DNA of 64,000 bases, from assembly GCA_001599755.1 (NCBI GenBank), contig BCHX01000006.1, forward strand, positions 2,777,336-2,841,335, read 5' to 3'. This DNA is from Gliomastix tumulicola (Eukaryota; Ascomycota; Sordariomycetes; Hypocreales; Bionectriaceae). This document shows positions 1 through 10,900 of this stretch, piece by piece. The notes under the pieces were generated by a model, which was not told the origin of the DNA, searched no databases, and worked only from the letters and a program-made list of their open reading frames with translations. Position 1 is the stretch's first letter. Each line of letters opens with the position of its first letter. The position numbers were made by a program, and so were the translations under genes.

Positions 1-2450
1 GGTCAGCTACGTCTCAAATCTTCTACTTGCTGCGCGGACTGCTCTCGGGCGGTGTCCTTCAGTTCGCTCTCGGAAAGCGTTGGCGAGTCAATTACGGACT
101 CGACCCCTCTCGATCTTCGCCCACGATGCTGATCGTGCCATATCGTGCCAAGGACTCACCAGCGCCACGATCCGAGTTCAGCCACCCTGACGTGGTGATC
201 GCCCTCACATGCCTCGCCTATTACTATGGCGGCCTGGATGATGGCAATATGGCCCTTGCCATCGACCGGCTTCTGATGTCTGATCAGAAGGAAGCCGAAT
301 TCCATGCCTGGGTGTCGACTGCACCGACGCTGCCACCCCAGTTCCACTGTCTGGAGGGCGTGAACTGGGACGACGCAGACCAGCGTCGTGAGGTCACGGA
401 GCATCTTCGCTATTCCAAGGGCGTAATCGACTTCTTCTTGGCTAATATCGTGTTCCCGAAAGAGATACGCGAGTTTCCACGAAAGCTGTCCGCATCCGGA
501 TGGGACTTGGGACGTCAGAAGAAGCTGCCAATGACAGGGTTCAGCGGCACGAACGATGCTCGGGATGTTCTTCCGCACACTATCAAGCAGCTTGATGTCC
601 CAGGCCAGGCTCACACCAACGCCCTCAACTTAGAGGGGATTCTTCAAGACGGAAACGATGTATGCCTGCTCACGAAGCTCGGCATTGAGGGAGTACCGCG
701 GGCGGATGACATTATCAAGACCGTTGTCGGCATGGAGCGAGAGACTCGCGTCATTCTCGATGTGGGTGCTCAGGTTCTCGAGATGACGAACGAGGAGGTC
801 GCAAAGGCCTGGCTCAACCGCGTCGAGAGTCGTGATGTTCAAGCTACCGTGTTCTTTGATGAGCATGACGAGCTGACAGTGATAGACCGGCGAGGTCACA
901 AGGAGCTTTTGAAGAACTCGTCATTTGCCACGCAGCTTGATGCCTGCTTGGTGTTCCTCGATGAGGCGCATACCCGAGGGACAGACCTTCGGATGCCAAG
1001 TTGGTATCGCGCAGCGGTTACACTCTCTGCTAATTTGACCAAGGATCGCCTGGTACAAGGTATGTTGTGCTCCCTGCCGAGTGATTGAGTGGTGTCTAAC
1101 ATATTCACAGCTTGTGGGAGGATGAGAAAGCTCTGGGCTGGGCAGTCAGTGACCTTTCTGGTGAACGAGGAAATCGAGACCAAGATTGGGTCTCTAACAG
1201 GAAGGGCAGGCATTACTACGTCTGATGTCATTGCTTGGGCGATTCTCGAGACTTTGAATGACATTCGTCGCTCCATGCCCGTATGGGCTGCCCAAGGTCA
1301 TCGCCGTGCCAACGCTCAGCGCATTTTGGACCTTGCTGGGCCTGATTTCTCTTCCATGAACCAGCACATAGCCGAGCAATTCTTAGAGAATGACGCTCGG
1401 GGATTGAGAGAGAGCTACGAGCCGTCGCCAGACGCCCCTGATGAGACTCGGAACGAGTCAGACGACCCCTTTGTGCAGAAGATCAATGATCACTGCCGCA
1501 GCTTCGACGATGAGCAGCCTGAATATGACGACTACGACAATCTTGACAACCAGCATGAGCACCAACGGGACAGGGAGCGTGAGCAGCAGCTTGCGCCAGA
1601 GATTGAGCAAGAGGAGTCCACTGAGGCCCCGCGTCCAGCCAAGCCTCTCAAGCACGGGGTGGACAGGGACCTGGTGAACTTCCTCAAGACAGGCCGGATC
1701 AGCCGCACAAGCGACGCTGTAAAGTTCGCTTTCGAGGCATTCAGAAGCCCCGAGCTCACGATGATGGCTCCCAGAGAGAGAAACACCAGAGCCCTGCAGG
1801 TAACCAAGGACTTCGCAGCTTCGATCGCATTTGCCGCGGAGCACGGTATGAGAGACGACTACCTGAAACCCGTGCAGTGGGTTCTCGTGGGCGGCCCTGA
1901 GACCGAACCTAAGCGGCATATGATCGTCATCAGCGCTTTTGAAGCAAACAAGCTCATGGCCGTTGTCGGGGAATCCAAGTTTGTATCTCTGCATGCCTAC
2001 GCCCCTCGACAAGATCAGGCCTCCGTTCCCATCGCTGACCTTGGGCTTTGGGTTGAGACCGCAAGGGAGGGAATTATTAGGACTCCCCCCATGCTCCGGA
2101 TCGAGCTGAATCTCTTTGCGGGCCAGCTCTACTTCCGTACCTACAAGGGGTACCTTCTCTTCCTCGAGTTCATCGGCCATGTTGATCCTACCATGTCGTC
2201 TACCATTCCTAGTGCAGAGGTGCAGCATGGTGGATTCATCAAAGTCACAGATCCCGAAGAGTACAAGGGTCACAAGCACCGATTTCAGCAGAGTCCTCTG
2301 GAGGCGATCAAGAAGTTGATGGCGCTTCGCCGTGGCCTTGGGGCCATCGACAAAACCCACTTGGGAAAGATTTTGGAGGGCCAGGTCTTGATGAAGGAAG
2401 ACATTGAGCCAAGCCAGAAGAGGGCGGCGGATGAGATCTCGGGGGAATAG
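1..2450 (+). CDS. DUF3645/DUF3638 giant protein, C-terminal part (5' end outside window)
   Basis: The frame is open from the window start, so the gene is 5'-truncated here. Exons are 1-1059 and 1111-2450, with a 51-nt intron (GTATGT...TTCACAG). Splicing gives an uninterrupted protein in which VQ is followed by ACGRMRKLWAGQSVTF. The beginning reads FYLLRGLLSGGVLQFALGK then RWRVNYGLD, followed by VPYRAKDSPAPRSEFSHPDV, the conserved DUF3645 block of very large fungal proteins that also carry DUF3638 (often annotated as ubiquitinyl hydrolase-like; activity unproven to my knowledge). A strongly acidic, Gln/Glu-rich linker follows around 1440-1630, then a less conserved C-terminal domain ending at TAG 2448-2450. 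Such proteins usually exceed 2000 residues, so most of the gene lies upstream. The family call is from conserved motifs; the cellular role is unknown. The exact codon phase of the first few bases is uncertain. Confidence 0.8.
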
Positions 2451-2451
2451 G

Positions 2452-2475
2452 GAGGTTGGGAGGTTGGGAGGTTGG
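2452..2475. repeat. 8-bp tandem repeat (GAGGTTGG x3)
   Basis: Three perfect copies of GAGGTTGG begin two bases after the stop codon of the DUF3645 gene, followed by GATGAG. This is a short G-rich tandem repeat in the presumed 3' UTR, with no evident function. Confidence 0.8.
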
Positions 2476-2735
2476 GATGAGACCTGGTGGGGGGGAAGAC
2501 ATAGAGGATCACGCCTTCCGCGTGCTCTCGGTCATATGATGGGAAAGTTTGCCATGGATTTTGCAGAATGGGTGTGATTAACTTCACCTGCAATAGTGGC
2601 CAAAAGAGCGATCTTCGATATGTTTTGGTTGATTCACCAGCCTTGGCCATAGATGGATGGTATCTCGACAAAAAGAATAGTGACTTTATTTGATCGTTGG
2701 ATCTGTGAGTTTGGTGCTTCATTCGATACGTGCGT

Positions 2736-3382
2736 CTACTCGGTCCCAAGGAGAGGCGCCTTCTCATCGGCAACTCGCGCGTCCTCCATCTGTGAATAAT
2801 GCTTCTGGTTCTCCCCGTTGCTGACTTCACCTTCCTGCTTCCGGCGCGAGCAGTAGAGCTCCAACGGGATGAGGCAGACGCAGACCCAGGACGCGGTCAT
2901 GGCGACGTCGAGCAGGGCGATGAAGATCTCGAACTCCCCGCGCGACTCGTACAGGCCGAGCATGTAGATGGTAGCCGCAGCGAAGTCGACGAAGAGATTG
3001 ACGCAGGCGAATATGCGGGCGATGACGGCGGTGTCGCGATTGACCACATGCTGGTCGATGGTGTCGCCTGGGAGAGCTCGCGCGTTAGACTGGGGCTGGG
3101 CGGCAGGCAGACGCAGATGGAGATACTCACCGAGTAGTTTGAGGCGCAGGAAGCGGGAGAGGTAGTACATGAAGAAGGGCAGGACTGTCAGTCCTACGGA
3201 GTGGCAGATGACATCTGTTTTTGAACGCCGTTAGTAGTGCTCCGAGATGGGCCTCTCCAGCGCGCGCGCGGGGGGGGGGGGGGGGGGGGGGTAGTTAGAT
3301 CGGAGGATGAGCTAAGTAGTTACGCACTGTAAGTGAACTGACTGCACAGCGGCTTGTGGTGAAGCTCCGGTACGGGCGCCAT
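2736..3382 (-). CDS. Small multi-pass membrane protein, unknown function
   Basis: Three exons read 3' to 5' on the plus map: 3328-3382, 3131-3214 and 2736-3067, giving 156 residues. The start is ATG at 3382-3380 in the context GACGCCATGG, giving MAPVPELHH. Intron 1 (3215-3327, 113 nt) has a perfect TACTAAC branch site and holds a 22-base homopolymer. Intron 2 (3068-3130, 63 nt) is a multiple of three without a stop. Three hydrophobic segments are visible: ICHSVGLTVLPFFMYYLS, IARIFACVNLFVDFAAATIY and FIALLDVAMTASWVCVCLIP, followed by a charged cytosolic-looking tail ending EKAPLLGTE. No catalytic motif is recognised. The splice model restores a single frame across all exons, which is the main evidence that the gene is real. 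An upstream in-frame extension to about 3508 is possible but less likely. Confidence 0.65.
3270..3291. repeat. Poly-G run (22 G) preceded by (CG)5
   Basis: An unbroken run of 22 G (plus strand) directly follows five CG dinucleotides (3261-3270). It lies inside intron 1 of the small membrane protein gene, so it is C-rich in the pre-mRNA, between donor and branch site. The length could be unreliable in the assembly. Confidence 0.9.
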
Positions 3383-4621
3383 GGCGTCGCGTGATATCGG
3401 ATGCTCGAGATATCTGTGTTGTGTGCGTGCAGAAGCGTACTGGATGCTGGGCTGGCGTGACAGATGCTGGCGACGATCGTTGCTTTTATTTACTCCCTTC
3501 GTCCTCACAAGAAAACGGGCGCTGAGAGCTCGACGACGATCTTTGGCTGGTCAATCAAGCGTGTTCCAAAGGGAAAGAAAGACCGTGGTGAAGGTAAGGT
3601 AAGATAGGCAGGCAGGCGGTAAGTAGATGGCAGCAGATGGCAGCAAGGCGTGATAAAGGAGATTTTGCAGGAGCGAGACACGACACGCGAAATTTTCTTC
3701 AATCGACACGGGATTCACCGCCAGTCGGGGGGCATGAAGAATGGCATTGGCATGGGGGATTCTTCAGACTGTAATCAATGATGTCTCAGATACACTGTGA
3801 CGTGCAGACCGTTTTCCATTCCAGAGGACGGACGGACCCCTTTTTTTTGTCGGCACGTTTTGCCCCAACGGAAAAAAAAAGGGGAAAAGTCTGGCGAAGG
3901 GGGAACTAACTTTGATTGGAAGCCATGTTGAATGCTGAATTTTGGGTGCTGGTGAAAGGGATTAATATTTCACTGAGGGATGGATGCAGGATCTCGTTCT
4001 TGGTGGGCGATGATCTCTCTGGTTGATTGGAGGTGATTCAGTGTGGTGTTTGACTGTGTCGCCAATGTGTGAGTGACGGTAATCTGGAGCGTTCGCCGAA
4101 TGTGAGACACGAGCGCCACGGCTCATCTTCTGGATGATCGTCACAGTGAGATGTCAGTCATTGAATGTCTCGTGTCACGTCGCGTTCGCGCTGAAACATG
4201 GGATGCCAGCGCCCGATATGCTTGGAATACCGCCTTGGAGCCTAGCACACTTGAAGATTGATGTGTTTTGCTGCTGTAGCTGGGTTCCTTCCAAACTGAT
4301 GGAGGCGTCCCCGACTGGATTTGACCGGCATTCGGTGGGTGCTGTTCCAGCCGTCGTGCTCGTGCCAATGGCCTCGTGTGTAGCGTCGGCGGGAATGTAG
4401 GCGCTCACAGTATTAGTAGTTCAGGAGTACCTATTGGTAGCTCTCGGCCGCAATAAGTACATAAGAGCTTCAATTACCTATTGCTATAGTACCCTACCTA
4501 TCGTTTGTGTGGTAAGGCCTGCAGGAAATAAAGGCAAGAGTGGGAAATCGTCCAGAATACCACATCACCTATGCCCAAATGCCCTAACCGCCGACCTGCC
4601 GCCGGCTTGTACTACCACCCG
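3383..4621. other. Intergenic, no gene seen
   Basis: About 1.2 kb between two minus-strand genes. Only short unrelated open frames are present, with none showing domain motifs or a consistent splice model. The stretch 3840-3890 carries T and A runs. It should hold the promoter of the membrane protein gene (next to 3382) and the 3' UTR of the gene ending at 4622. Confidence 0.6.
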
Positions 4622-5850
4622 TCAGAAGCACAGAACCCGTTCCCGTAGCCACGGCCAATAAGTTGCCTCGGCCCACTGCCGCAAGATTTGCAGCGCGCAG
4701 ACAATCTGGTAGACACCCAGCGGGTTGCTCGTGGATCCAAGTGTAAGCTTGCGCCAGAGGATCATATTCTCGTCATGCTCGCCCTGTACCGTCGTGAGAA
4801 TGAGGTGCCAATCATGTCCATCGATGATGATACCAGGCAGGAAATCGGGCAGCGATCCGGCCTCGGCATCGAGACTAGTAGTACTGGAGGCGGAATCGGC
4901 CCCAGCTGCCGCTCTGGGTCTAATAAGCTCATTGAGATGGCGCAAAAAGGCCCAATGTGCACTTAGCCATACTGCCATCTGTAGAGTAGCCCCATCCAGC
5001 CCCTGACTTGGTGTCGTCGACTCGATCGCTAAGGCCACAGGGTGGTTGCGGAGGCCTTCATAGCTGGTGAAATTTATCGTTCCGTCCAGGGCCATGCGAA
5101 GACGCAGAGCGGCGGCTACGACTGGTGCATCGCCCCATGTATTGCCCCTTGTCGTCGTCTGTTGAGGTTCGCTGCGGTCGTTGGATGGGTCGATATAAAA
5201 GCAGAAGTCGACTCCCTCCATCGGAGCAGGTGCCGCGGGCGCGTATGCTGGTATGAGATTTGCAGTTGAGCTAGTAGAGGGAACAAGACATGTCAGCACG
5301 GCGAGTGGCCGTCTGTTGAGTAAGTAGTTGAACAGACTTACACGCCCGTGAATCTGACCAAATGATTGAGGTCGCGGTCTCCATCCGGACGCAAAGCCAT
5401 CTTCAAAACCTCTTGATGGACTTCAAGGTTCCAGACAGCCTTAGCATGACCTCGTCCAGAGCAGTCATTGGCATTTCGTACAAGCCGCAGCACTGCAGAG
5501 GCGGACGGAGTTCGACCGAGCCCAGCTCGGCTCTCTGAGAAATGGTGACCGTCTTGCGCCCAATTGAACTCTGGGGTCTGAAGGTATGCCTGAAGCTCCG
5601 GACGCACGACAGGCGATAGCACGCCAACGCCCCGTGAGATCCTCCGCAGAGAGGCGATGAAATCACGGGCCGGCGAATCGCAGATCGATTCGAGGCACTC
5701 GAGCTGACGTGCACGTACAGCTCCATGATCTGCTATCTCGAGGGCGGAGAGCAGTTTCTGGGGAGACGAGGGTCGCAGCGGTGAGTCGCCTTCAGCGGAA
5801 TAAGTGTTGGGCAGCGTGGAGAGCCAGTCAGCAATCAGGTCTGAAAGCAT
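4622..5850 (-). CDS. PD-(D/E)XK_12-type nuclease-like protein (probably degenerate active site)
   Basis: Two exons, 5342-5850 and 4622-5270, separated by a 71-nt intron (GTAAGT...CTACTAG), giving 385 residues. The layout matches the fungal PD-(D/E)XK nuclease-like family (PF20516 type): a variable N-terminal half, then AVWNLEVHQEVLKMAL (about residues 141-156), the STANLIPAY strand (about 171), VDFCFYID with the putative catalytic Asp191, PVALAIEST with Glu253, the LQMAVWLSAHW helix (Gln267), then IIDGHDWHLILTT and the C-terminal LGVYQIVCALQILRQWAEATY helix region, split here only by the reading. Family members normally have E-x-K at the third motif; here it reads E-S-T, so the catalytic lysine appears absent. 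The family is abundant and fast-evolving in Pezizomycotina and its biological role is not established. The start ATG at 5850 fits the family length. Confidence 0.75.
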
Positions 5851-6574
5851 GGCATAGATGTTGTCGATGATGATGGTGGTGGTGATGATGGTGCGTTGTT
5901 CTTACCTGACGCCAAAATCTAGCTTTTCACAGAGCAGCCACAGGAGGTTGGAGGAGTGTATTCTTTAAGGGAAAGCTAATATTCCCTGGGCTCATAAAAT
6001 CAAGGGGAGAACCGCCCGTAGACTCGCCACTTCAATTACCCAAGCACCAGCTTTAACATCCAACAGATCGGGGGTCAAACCTATATGAGTGCGTTGCTTG
6101 ATGTACCGCTAGTAGTGCTTCGCACTTTCCTGTAATCTCGGCTTTTATTAAAGGGAAAAGCGCCGCCCACGCAGCGCTTCTCCTTCTACTATCCCTGTTT
6201 ATAAATAGGCTTCTTCTGCAATGGACCTCTAAATAGTACTGTAATTTTACACTCTTCGAGTGTCTTGAGCTCTGGGTTTCATTGAGGCAGACGGAACTGC
6301 CGAGCACAGAGGACCAGATAGTCTTAATTAAATATCAGGGCCCTAATTACGGGAAAATACTTAGGGACGACCATTTTACGTAGTCCGGTCTCACTCCGCA
6401 GAGAAGCCTGTGCCGCCTGCTCGGATGCCCTCCACCGCAAAGGATCCAGCGGGCATTGGGTGTACCTTACTTGAGAGGAAGGCGTGACAGAAAAAAGGTC
6501 CAGAAAAAGAACCAATCAATAAAAAAGGGATATGGATTTCTCGCGGAAGGAAAAAAAAGATGAAAGAGTAGACT
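5851..6574. other. AT-richer intergenic stretch, possible degraded repeat
   Basis: The segment from about 5940 to 6560 looks lower in GC than its neighbours and contains only short, stop-rich frames. It may be a decayed repeat, but no terminal repeats, transposase motif or target-site duplication can be seen. The part next to 5850 should include the promoter of the PD-(D/E)XK-like gene. Confidence 0.35.
6551..6558 (-). terminator. Pol III terminator of the tRNA-Ser gene
   Basis: Eight A on the plus strand, hence T8 on the transcribed sense of the tRNA, 16 nt beyond the tRNA 3' end. Runs of T are the standard RNA polymerase III stop. Confidence 0.75.
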
Positions 6575-6679
6575 CGACTGAAGCAGGACTCGAACCTGCG
6601 CTCCCGAAGGAATACAGTTTATAACCATATGAATCATATAATTAGCAGCCATACGCGTTAACCACTCCGCCATCCAGCC
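6575..6679 (-). tRNA. tRNA-Ser(GCT) with a 24-nt intron
   Basis: Read on the minus strand from 6679. The acceptor stem GGCTGGA pairs with TTCAGTC, including two G-T pairs, with discriminator G at 6575. The D arm GCGGAGTGGTTAACGC contains the pol III A box. The anticodon stem TATGG pairs with CTGTA. The seven-base loop is C-T-G-C-T-A-A with anticodon GCT at positions 34-36. A 24-nt intron (6619-6642) follows position 37, the canonical site. The variable arm TTCCTTCGGGAGC is long, as in serine tRNAs. The T arm is GCAGG-TTCGAGT-CCTGC. Mature length without intron is 81 nt. A run of eight T (minus strand, 6558-6551) lies 16 nt downstream and fits a pol III terminator. The intron boundary was assigned by hand from stem pairing. 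Confidence 0.88.
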
Positions 6680-7930
6680 AATATTGCCGTCTGCAGGTCT
6701 TAGGAAGACTCAAGGGTGTGCTCTGGAGGCGAGAAACCGCAGCGTGAGATTGGAGATGCAGGAATCGGCACTTCAAATGCACGTAGGAAAAAGTGGCTGT
6801 GTGTGCGGGAGTCAATTATATGGGCCAAACCATCGTGAAATTTAGGATTGTACCAAAGAAAGGCTATAGCAAGCCTCCCGAGACTGCTAGCTCAGTTTCT
6901 GAGTCATGTCCTGGATTGGCTGGCGTTCTACTACATGATCTATGTATCGAGAGCAATATGCACAAGATGGCCAGCGTTTAGCATACATCGGCACCTTTTA
7001 GAGAAGTCTGATTACTGCAAGGAGCATGGAGTGATGCAGGAGGAGGTCATACAGGCAAAATTGGTAAATGAAGATGATGCGGAGATGGAATGATCATCCA
7101 AGTGTGCATTGTGAATGGAGCCTCGCCAGCCAGCTTTCACTGACTCAAGTAAACGTCTAATAATATGGCAAAGCTGGCAAGCGGTGGAAGAAAAACCTGA
7201 GCCACATACACACCCAGAGTATATGGTCTTACAGCCCAAGTATTGTTTCGACCACGTCCCTGTATCGGCCAGATACGAGTTGGAGAATCTGGGTCGCTTG
7301 GTTTGCAAATGCACGCTCCAGCGGTGATAAGGCAACTGTCAGATTACCACACATTGCCTTGCAGGATGATAAGCATCTGCATTTCCCGTCGTCATCATGC
7401 ATCGGAATCACATAATTCCAGCAGCATGTCCCCCGCACGCCTGCAGCCGGTGAGAAAGACCCCTGTCATTCAGCTCATGTTTAATACAATGATAGACTGC
7501 CTTGCAAGCCATCACGTAGCATTCGGCCACCAGAAGAGCTCTCAGCCAATTACGACGGCAGAGAAATCTGCACGAGGCCGAAAATCTTGTCTTACAAATC
7601 ATCATTCATCATCCAAAGTGCATAAGCGCCAGCGTTTGTAGGGTGGTAGTGGCTGCCCAACGCAGATAGTGTGCACAGCAGTGCAGTTGGGCACGATTCT
7701 CGCACGTTCTGCTCCTCATCTTACCCAGGGGCGATGGGAGAGAAGCTTGTGCCAGCTTTTCCACCGTCGTAATCCTCAGCTCAGGACTTTCACCATCTCT
7801 CACACACATTGATGCTTGGTTTCCCTCAGAAGACTTTTCATCTACACTCTCATACACTATCCATTTGCCAGACCAGCTATAGATCAAGCCTCTCTCTTCC
7901 TCCACGACGGTCAGCGGAAGACCTGCCACG
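6680..7930. other. Intergenic, no gene seen
   Basis: About 1.25 kb between the tRNA and the start of the ankyrin-SPRY gene. Frames are short and carry no recognisable motif. The 3' part should contain the promoter and leader of the ankyrin-SPRY gene. Confidence 0.55.
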
Positions 7931-10900
7931 ATGGCACGCCCGAGTCCTGCCGTAGTCGGCCCTGGCTTTCTCGTGGTCGCTTGGTTCGCGAGAGCCGCTG
8001 CTGCCGCAGATGATGACAAGGACGCCGAATTTGCCTTCAACCTGTTCTCCGACGTTGCTCCGTATGTTGGCCGCCCCGTTCCCCTCTCTTCATTGCATGA
8101 AGATGATACTAAGATGTTCTCCCATCAGTATCCTCGCCCTTTTCGGAGAACAGTTTGCTCGACAGTTCATGAGTGAGAGCCTGGTTTGGCTTGATCACCT
8201 TATTTTTGCGATGGTGCCTTTGGGTATCATTGCAGCCATCACAGGCGCTATCCGAGTTCAAGGTCCCAGCATTGCCAAGGCCTTCATTGGGCGTGTTCGA
8301 GAGAATACAGCGCAGGTTGAGTTCGAGCTGATGTCTTCCACTTCGCATGAAGTTGGTGAAGCGTTCAACGGCAAGGGCATTGTCCGAGTGTTGGGCAAGC
8401 CCACTGTCGCGACCTTTCTCCTCTTTGATGACGAGTACAAAAAGGTTGAAAATACTACGAGGACAAATCGAGGGGTGAAACAGACCTCGAAATGGATCCC
8501 GATAGACTCAAAGCCTGTGGGATCCATTCTCTTGAAACAGTCGTCTACTCAGAGTCGACATGGATGAGTTACGGATGTTAGTCATCACCTACCACTTTAT
8601 TCTCCATTACCAGCTTCCACTGACTTCTAAAAGACTATCGTAGCTCTACTCGTGACTTAATTCGGTCATACCTCAAGCATCTCAAGTTTACACATCGACC
8701 TAAGGGTGACGAGGAGAATGGCCTACAACAGTCGAACAACGGGCCAACCAAAGGACTCGGAGAGGACGCGGGAAACCAAAAAACGAGGATGACGAATGAG
8801 CAGGACGAAAACAAGGAAGAGGATAAGGAGAGGCCGTCCAGAAAGAACATCAAAAACCTCGGGTCCCCTAACCTTCAGTTAAATCTGGCATCCGACCACG
8901 TCGACGACCGTCATCAGGCGAAACACGCAGAGCTTCTTCTGGCAGCTGTTGCCGCTCTTCTCATCCAGACTGGTTTGATTGTACTAGCAGTCATGGCAAC
9001 CTCCTATAGTCCACTTCGAAATCGGATTGGCTTTCAACCTAAGGTATATGGGCTTCCCTGCTACATCGCTGGATCAATGTTGCTGTGCTGGGGCGTTGGA
9101 TTCTGCTCCTACGTGGTTGAGCGAAAGACTGAGGAGGTGTCATGGACAGTCTCCCGACACCCCAGTTGCAAACCATCCGACACTCAGCTGGAATGCCCTC
9201 GTCTTATATACTTGCAGAAGGAACAAACGGTCAACGATCAAGCATTCGACGCCTACATACTACATGCCGGTCCTAGAAGCAAGGTAATAGCTTCAAGTCG
9301 ACGCGATAACTCTGAAGACGATGATCCTCGACAAGGTGATTCTCGACACTGGGGTTCAGGCAATAATGAGCTTGGCTGGGAGTGGGCAACTGTGGCTGCG
9401 GCGATAGGGGCGGGGTTGGGCTTCATCTCCCAGTTTATGGGTCTTCGTGGTCTGACCTATCCATCCTCCATTGCGCAGATCCTAGCCATTGTGGTCATGA
9501 CCGTCATCAGGGCTGTCATTCGAAGACGCCTAGGACGCCCGCCGGAAAGCCACAAGACGGTGGCTAGGTACGAACTTGATCATCTAGCCACTAAGATTGC
9601 TACCAAGCCAAACGATGGGAACTCTACTAAATCTCACGACGCTGGTCAGGGTGCAGAGAAAAGGACGCCACAAGACAAAAAGTACTTTCACTGGAAAGTC
9701 GACCTTCCACACCTGAGGGCCCAAGAGACAACAGAACAACACTCGAGCCCCTCCAACAGTCAAGGCGCGAATAGCAATCAAATGCTTCCTTCATCAGGCG
9801 AGCAGTTGTTGAGAGTCCGAGAGAGGCTGGGGAACCTATATGGCTGGTCCTCCAAGGCTTCTAGGCCCGCCTTGACTCTTTGCAAGTCGATGGAGGCGTT
9901 CATGGACAGTTTTTTCCAAGACGACAACCCAGGAGCCAGGTTTAGCGACGGTAAAGCATTCAACTGGTCATTCAATATCAACGCAACGGGAACATGTGAA
10001 AACGCAAACATCTCACTTGTCGTCAAGAAAACGCGAGATAAATGGCTGACTAGCATTGGAAAGGTCGAGTCGGCCTTGAGTCTGTGGCTCGCAAATCTAG
10101 AAATGAACATGAAAGCCCAAGAAATCCAGAAGGGAGAAGAGTTGGCGAAACAATCCGATGCAGAGATTGAGGAGCAGGGCGACCGAAGGCGTATGGTGGA
10201 AGCAGTTGACGTTCGCAAACACAGATTTTATCGCATCCTCGGCGATGATCAGAGGAACGACCGCGTACTAAGGCGTGACTTGGCATGGTGGACTGGCTAC
10301 CAAGCTCCCTATTCGAATGGTGGTGAAGATGAAGCTGAGAACAAAGATCAGTGGAGGGCGGATGGGACACCAAGCGAAGACAACCTAGTCATCGGATTTG
10401 ACCGCCAATGTATGTTCTATTCTCTTATTGCGCCTTTCTTTCATGTGCAATGTACTAATCTGTCTCCCTAAAAGGTGCTAGACACTATGCTGAGGATGCC
10501 ACCCCACTTGAGAGAGGGACAACAGATGAACTCGTCGTTCAAGGAGAAGACTTTCTCCCCACAATTCTGATACAACATCTATTCACCCAATTTGTTTGGG
10601 CGATATCCCAAGACCTCTCAATCACTTGTCTTCCTGCCCACTTCCTGGATCCAGCGAGGGAAGTGGAAATCGAGGGCCGCGACAGGTTGAACCTGGAAAG
10701 CATCAAGGAAACTTGGACCTTGCCCAGGCTGTACCACCGGAAGTTGTCGACGTTGGTGAGCCAGATTGAGAGTCTCGGGCTTGGCAGCAGGCAAGACATT
10801 TTGTTCTGCATAATTCCAGCATTCAGCTTTCATGACCTTTTGCCCAACCGCGCTATGCTTCAGTTTATGCCACTGGTCCCAAAGGATCATGCATGGACAA

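Noticed and set aside
1458..2360. 300-codon minus-strand open frame
   Set aside because: Antisense to the DUF3645 gene's second exon, no motif or splice logic.
4408..4440. Short match to the TTAGTAGTT part of fungal 5S rRNA
   Set aside because: Only nine bases agree; the rest of the 5S structure and the internal control region are missing.
5940..6560. Possible RIP-mutated transposon
   Set aside because: Base composition looks lower in GC, but no terminal repeats, target-site duplication or transposase fragment could be identified by eye. It is listed only as a low-confidence stretch.
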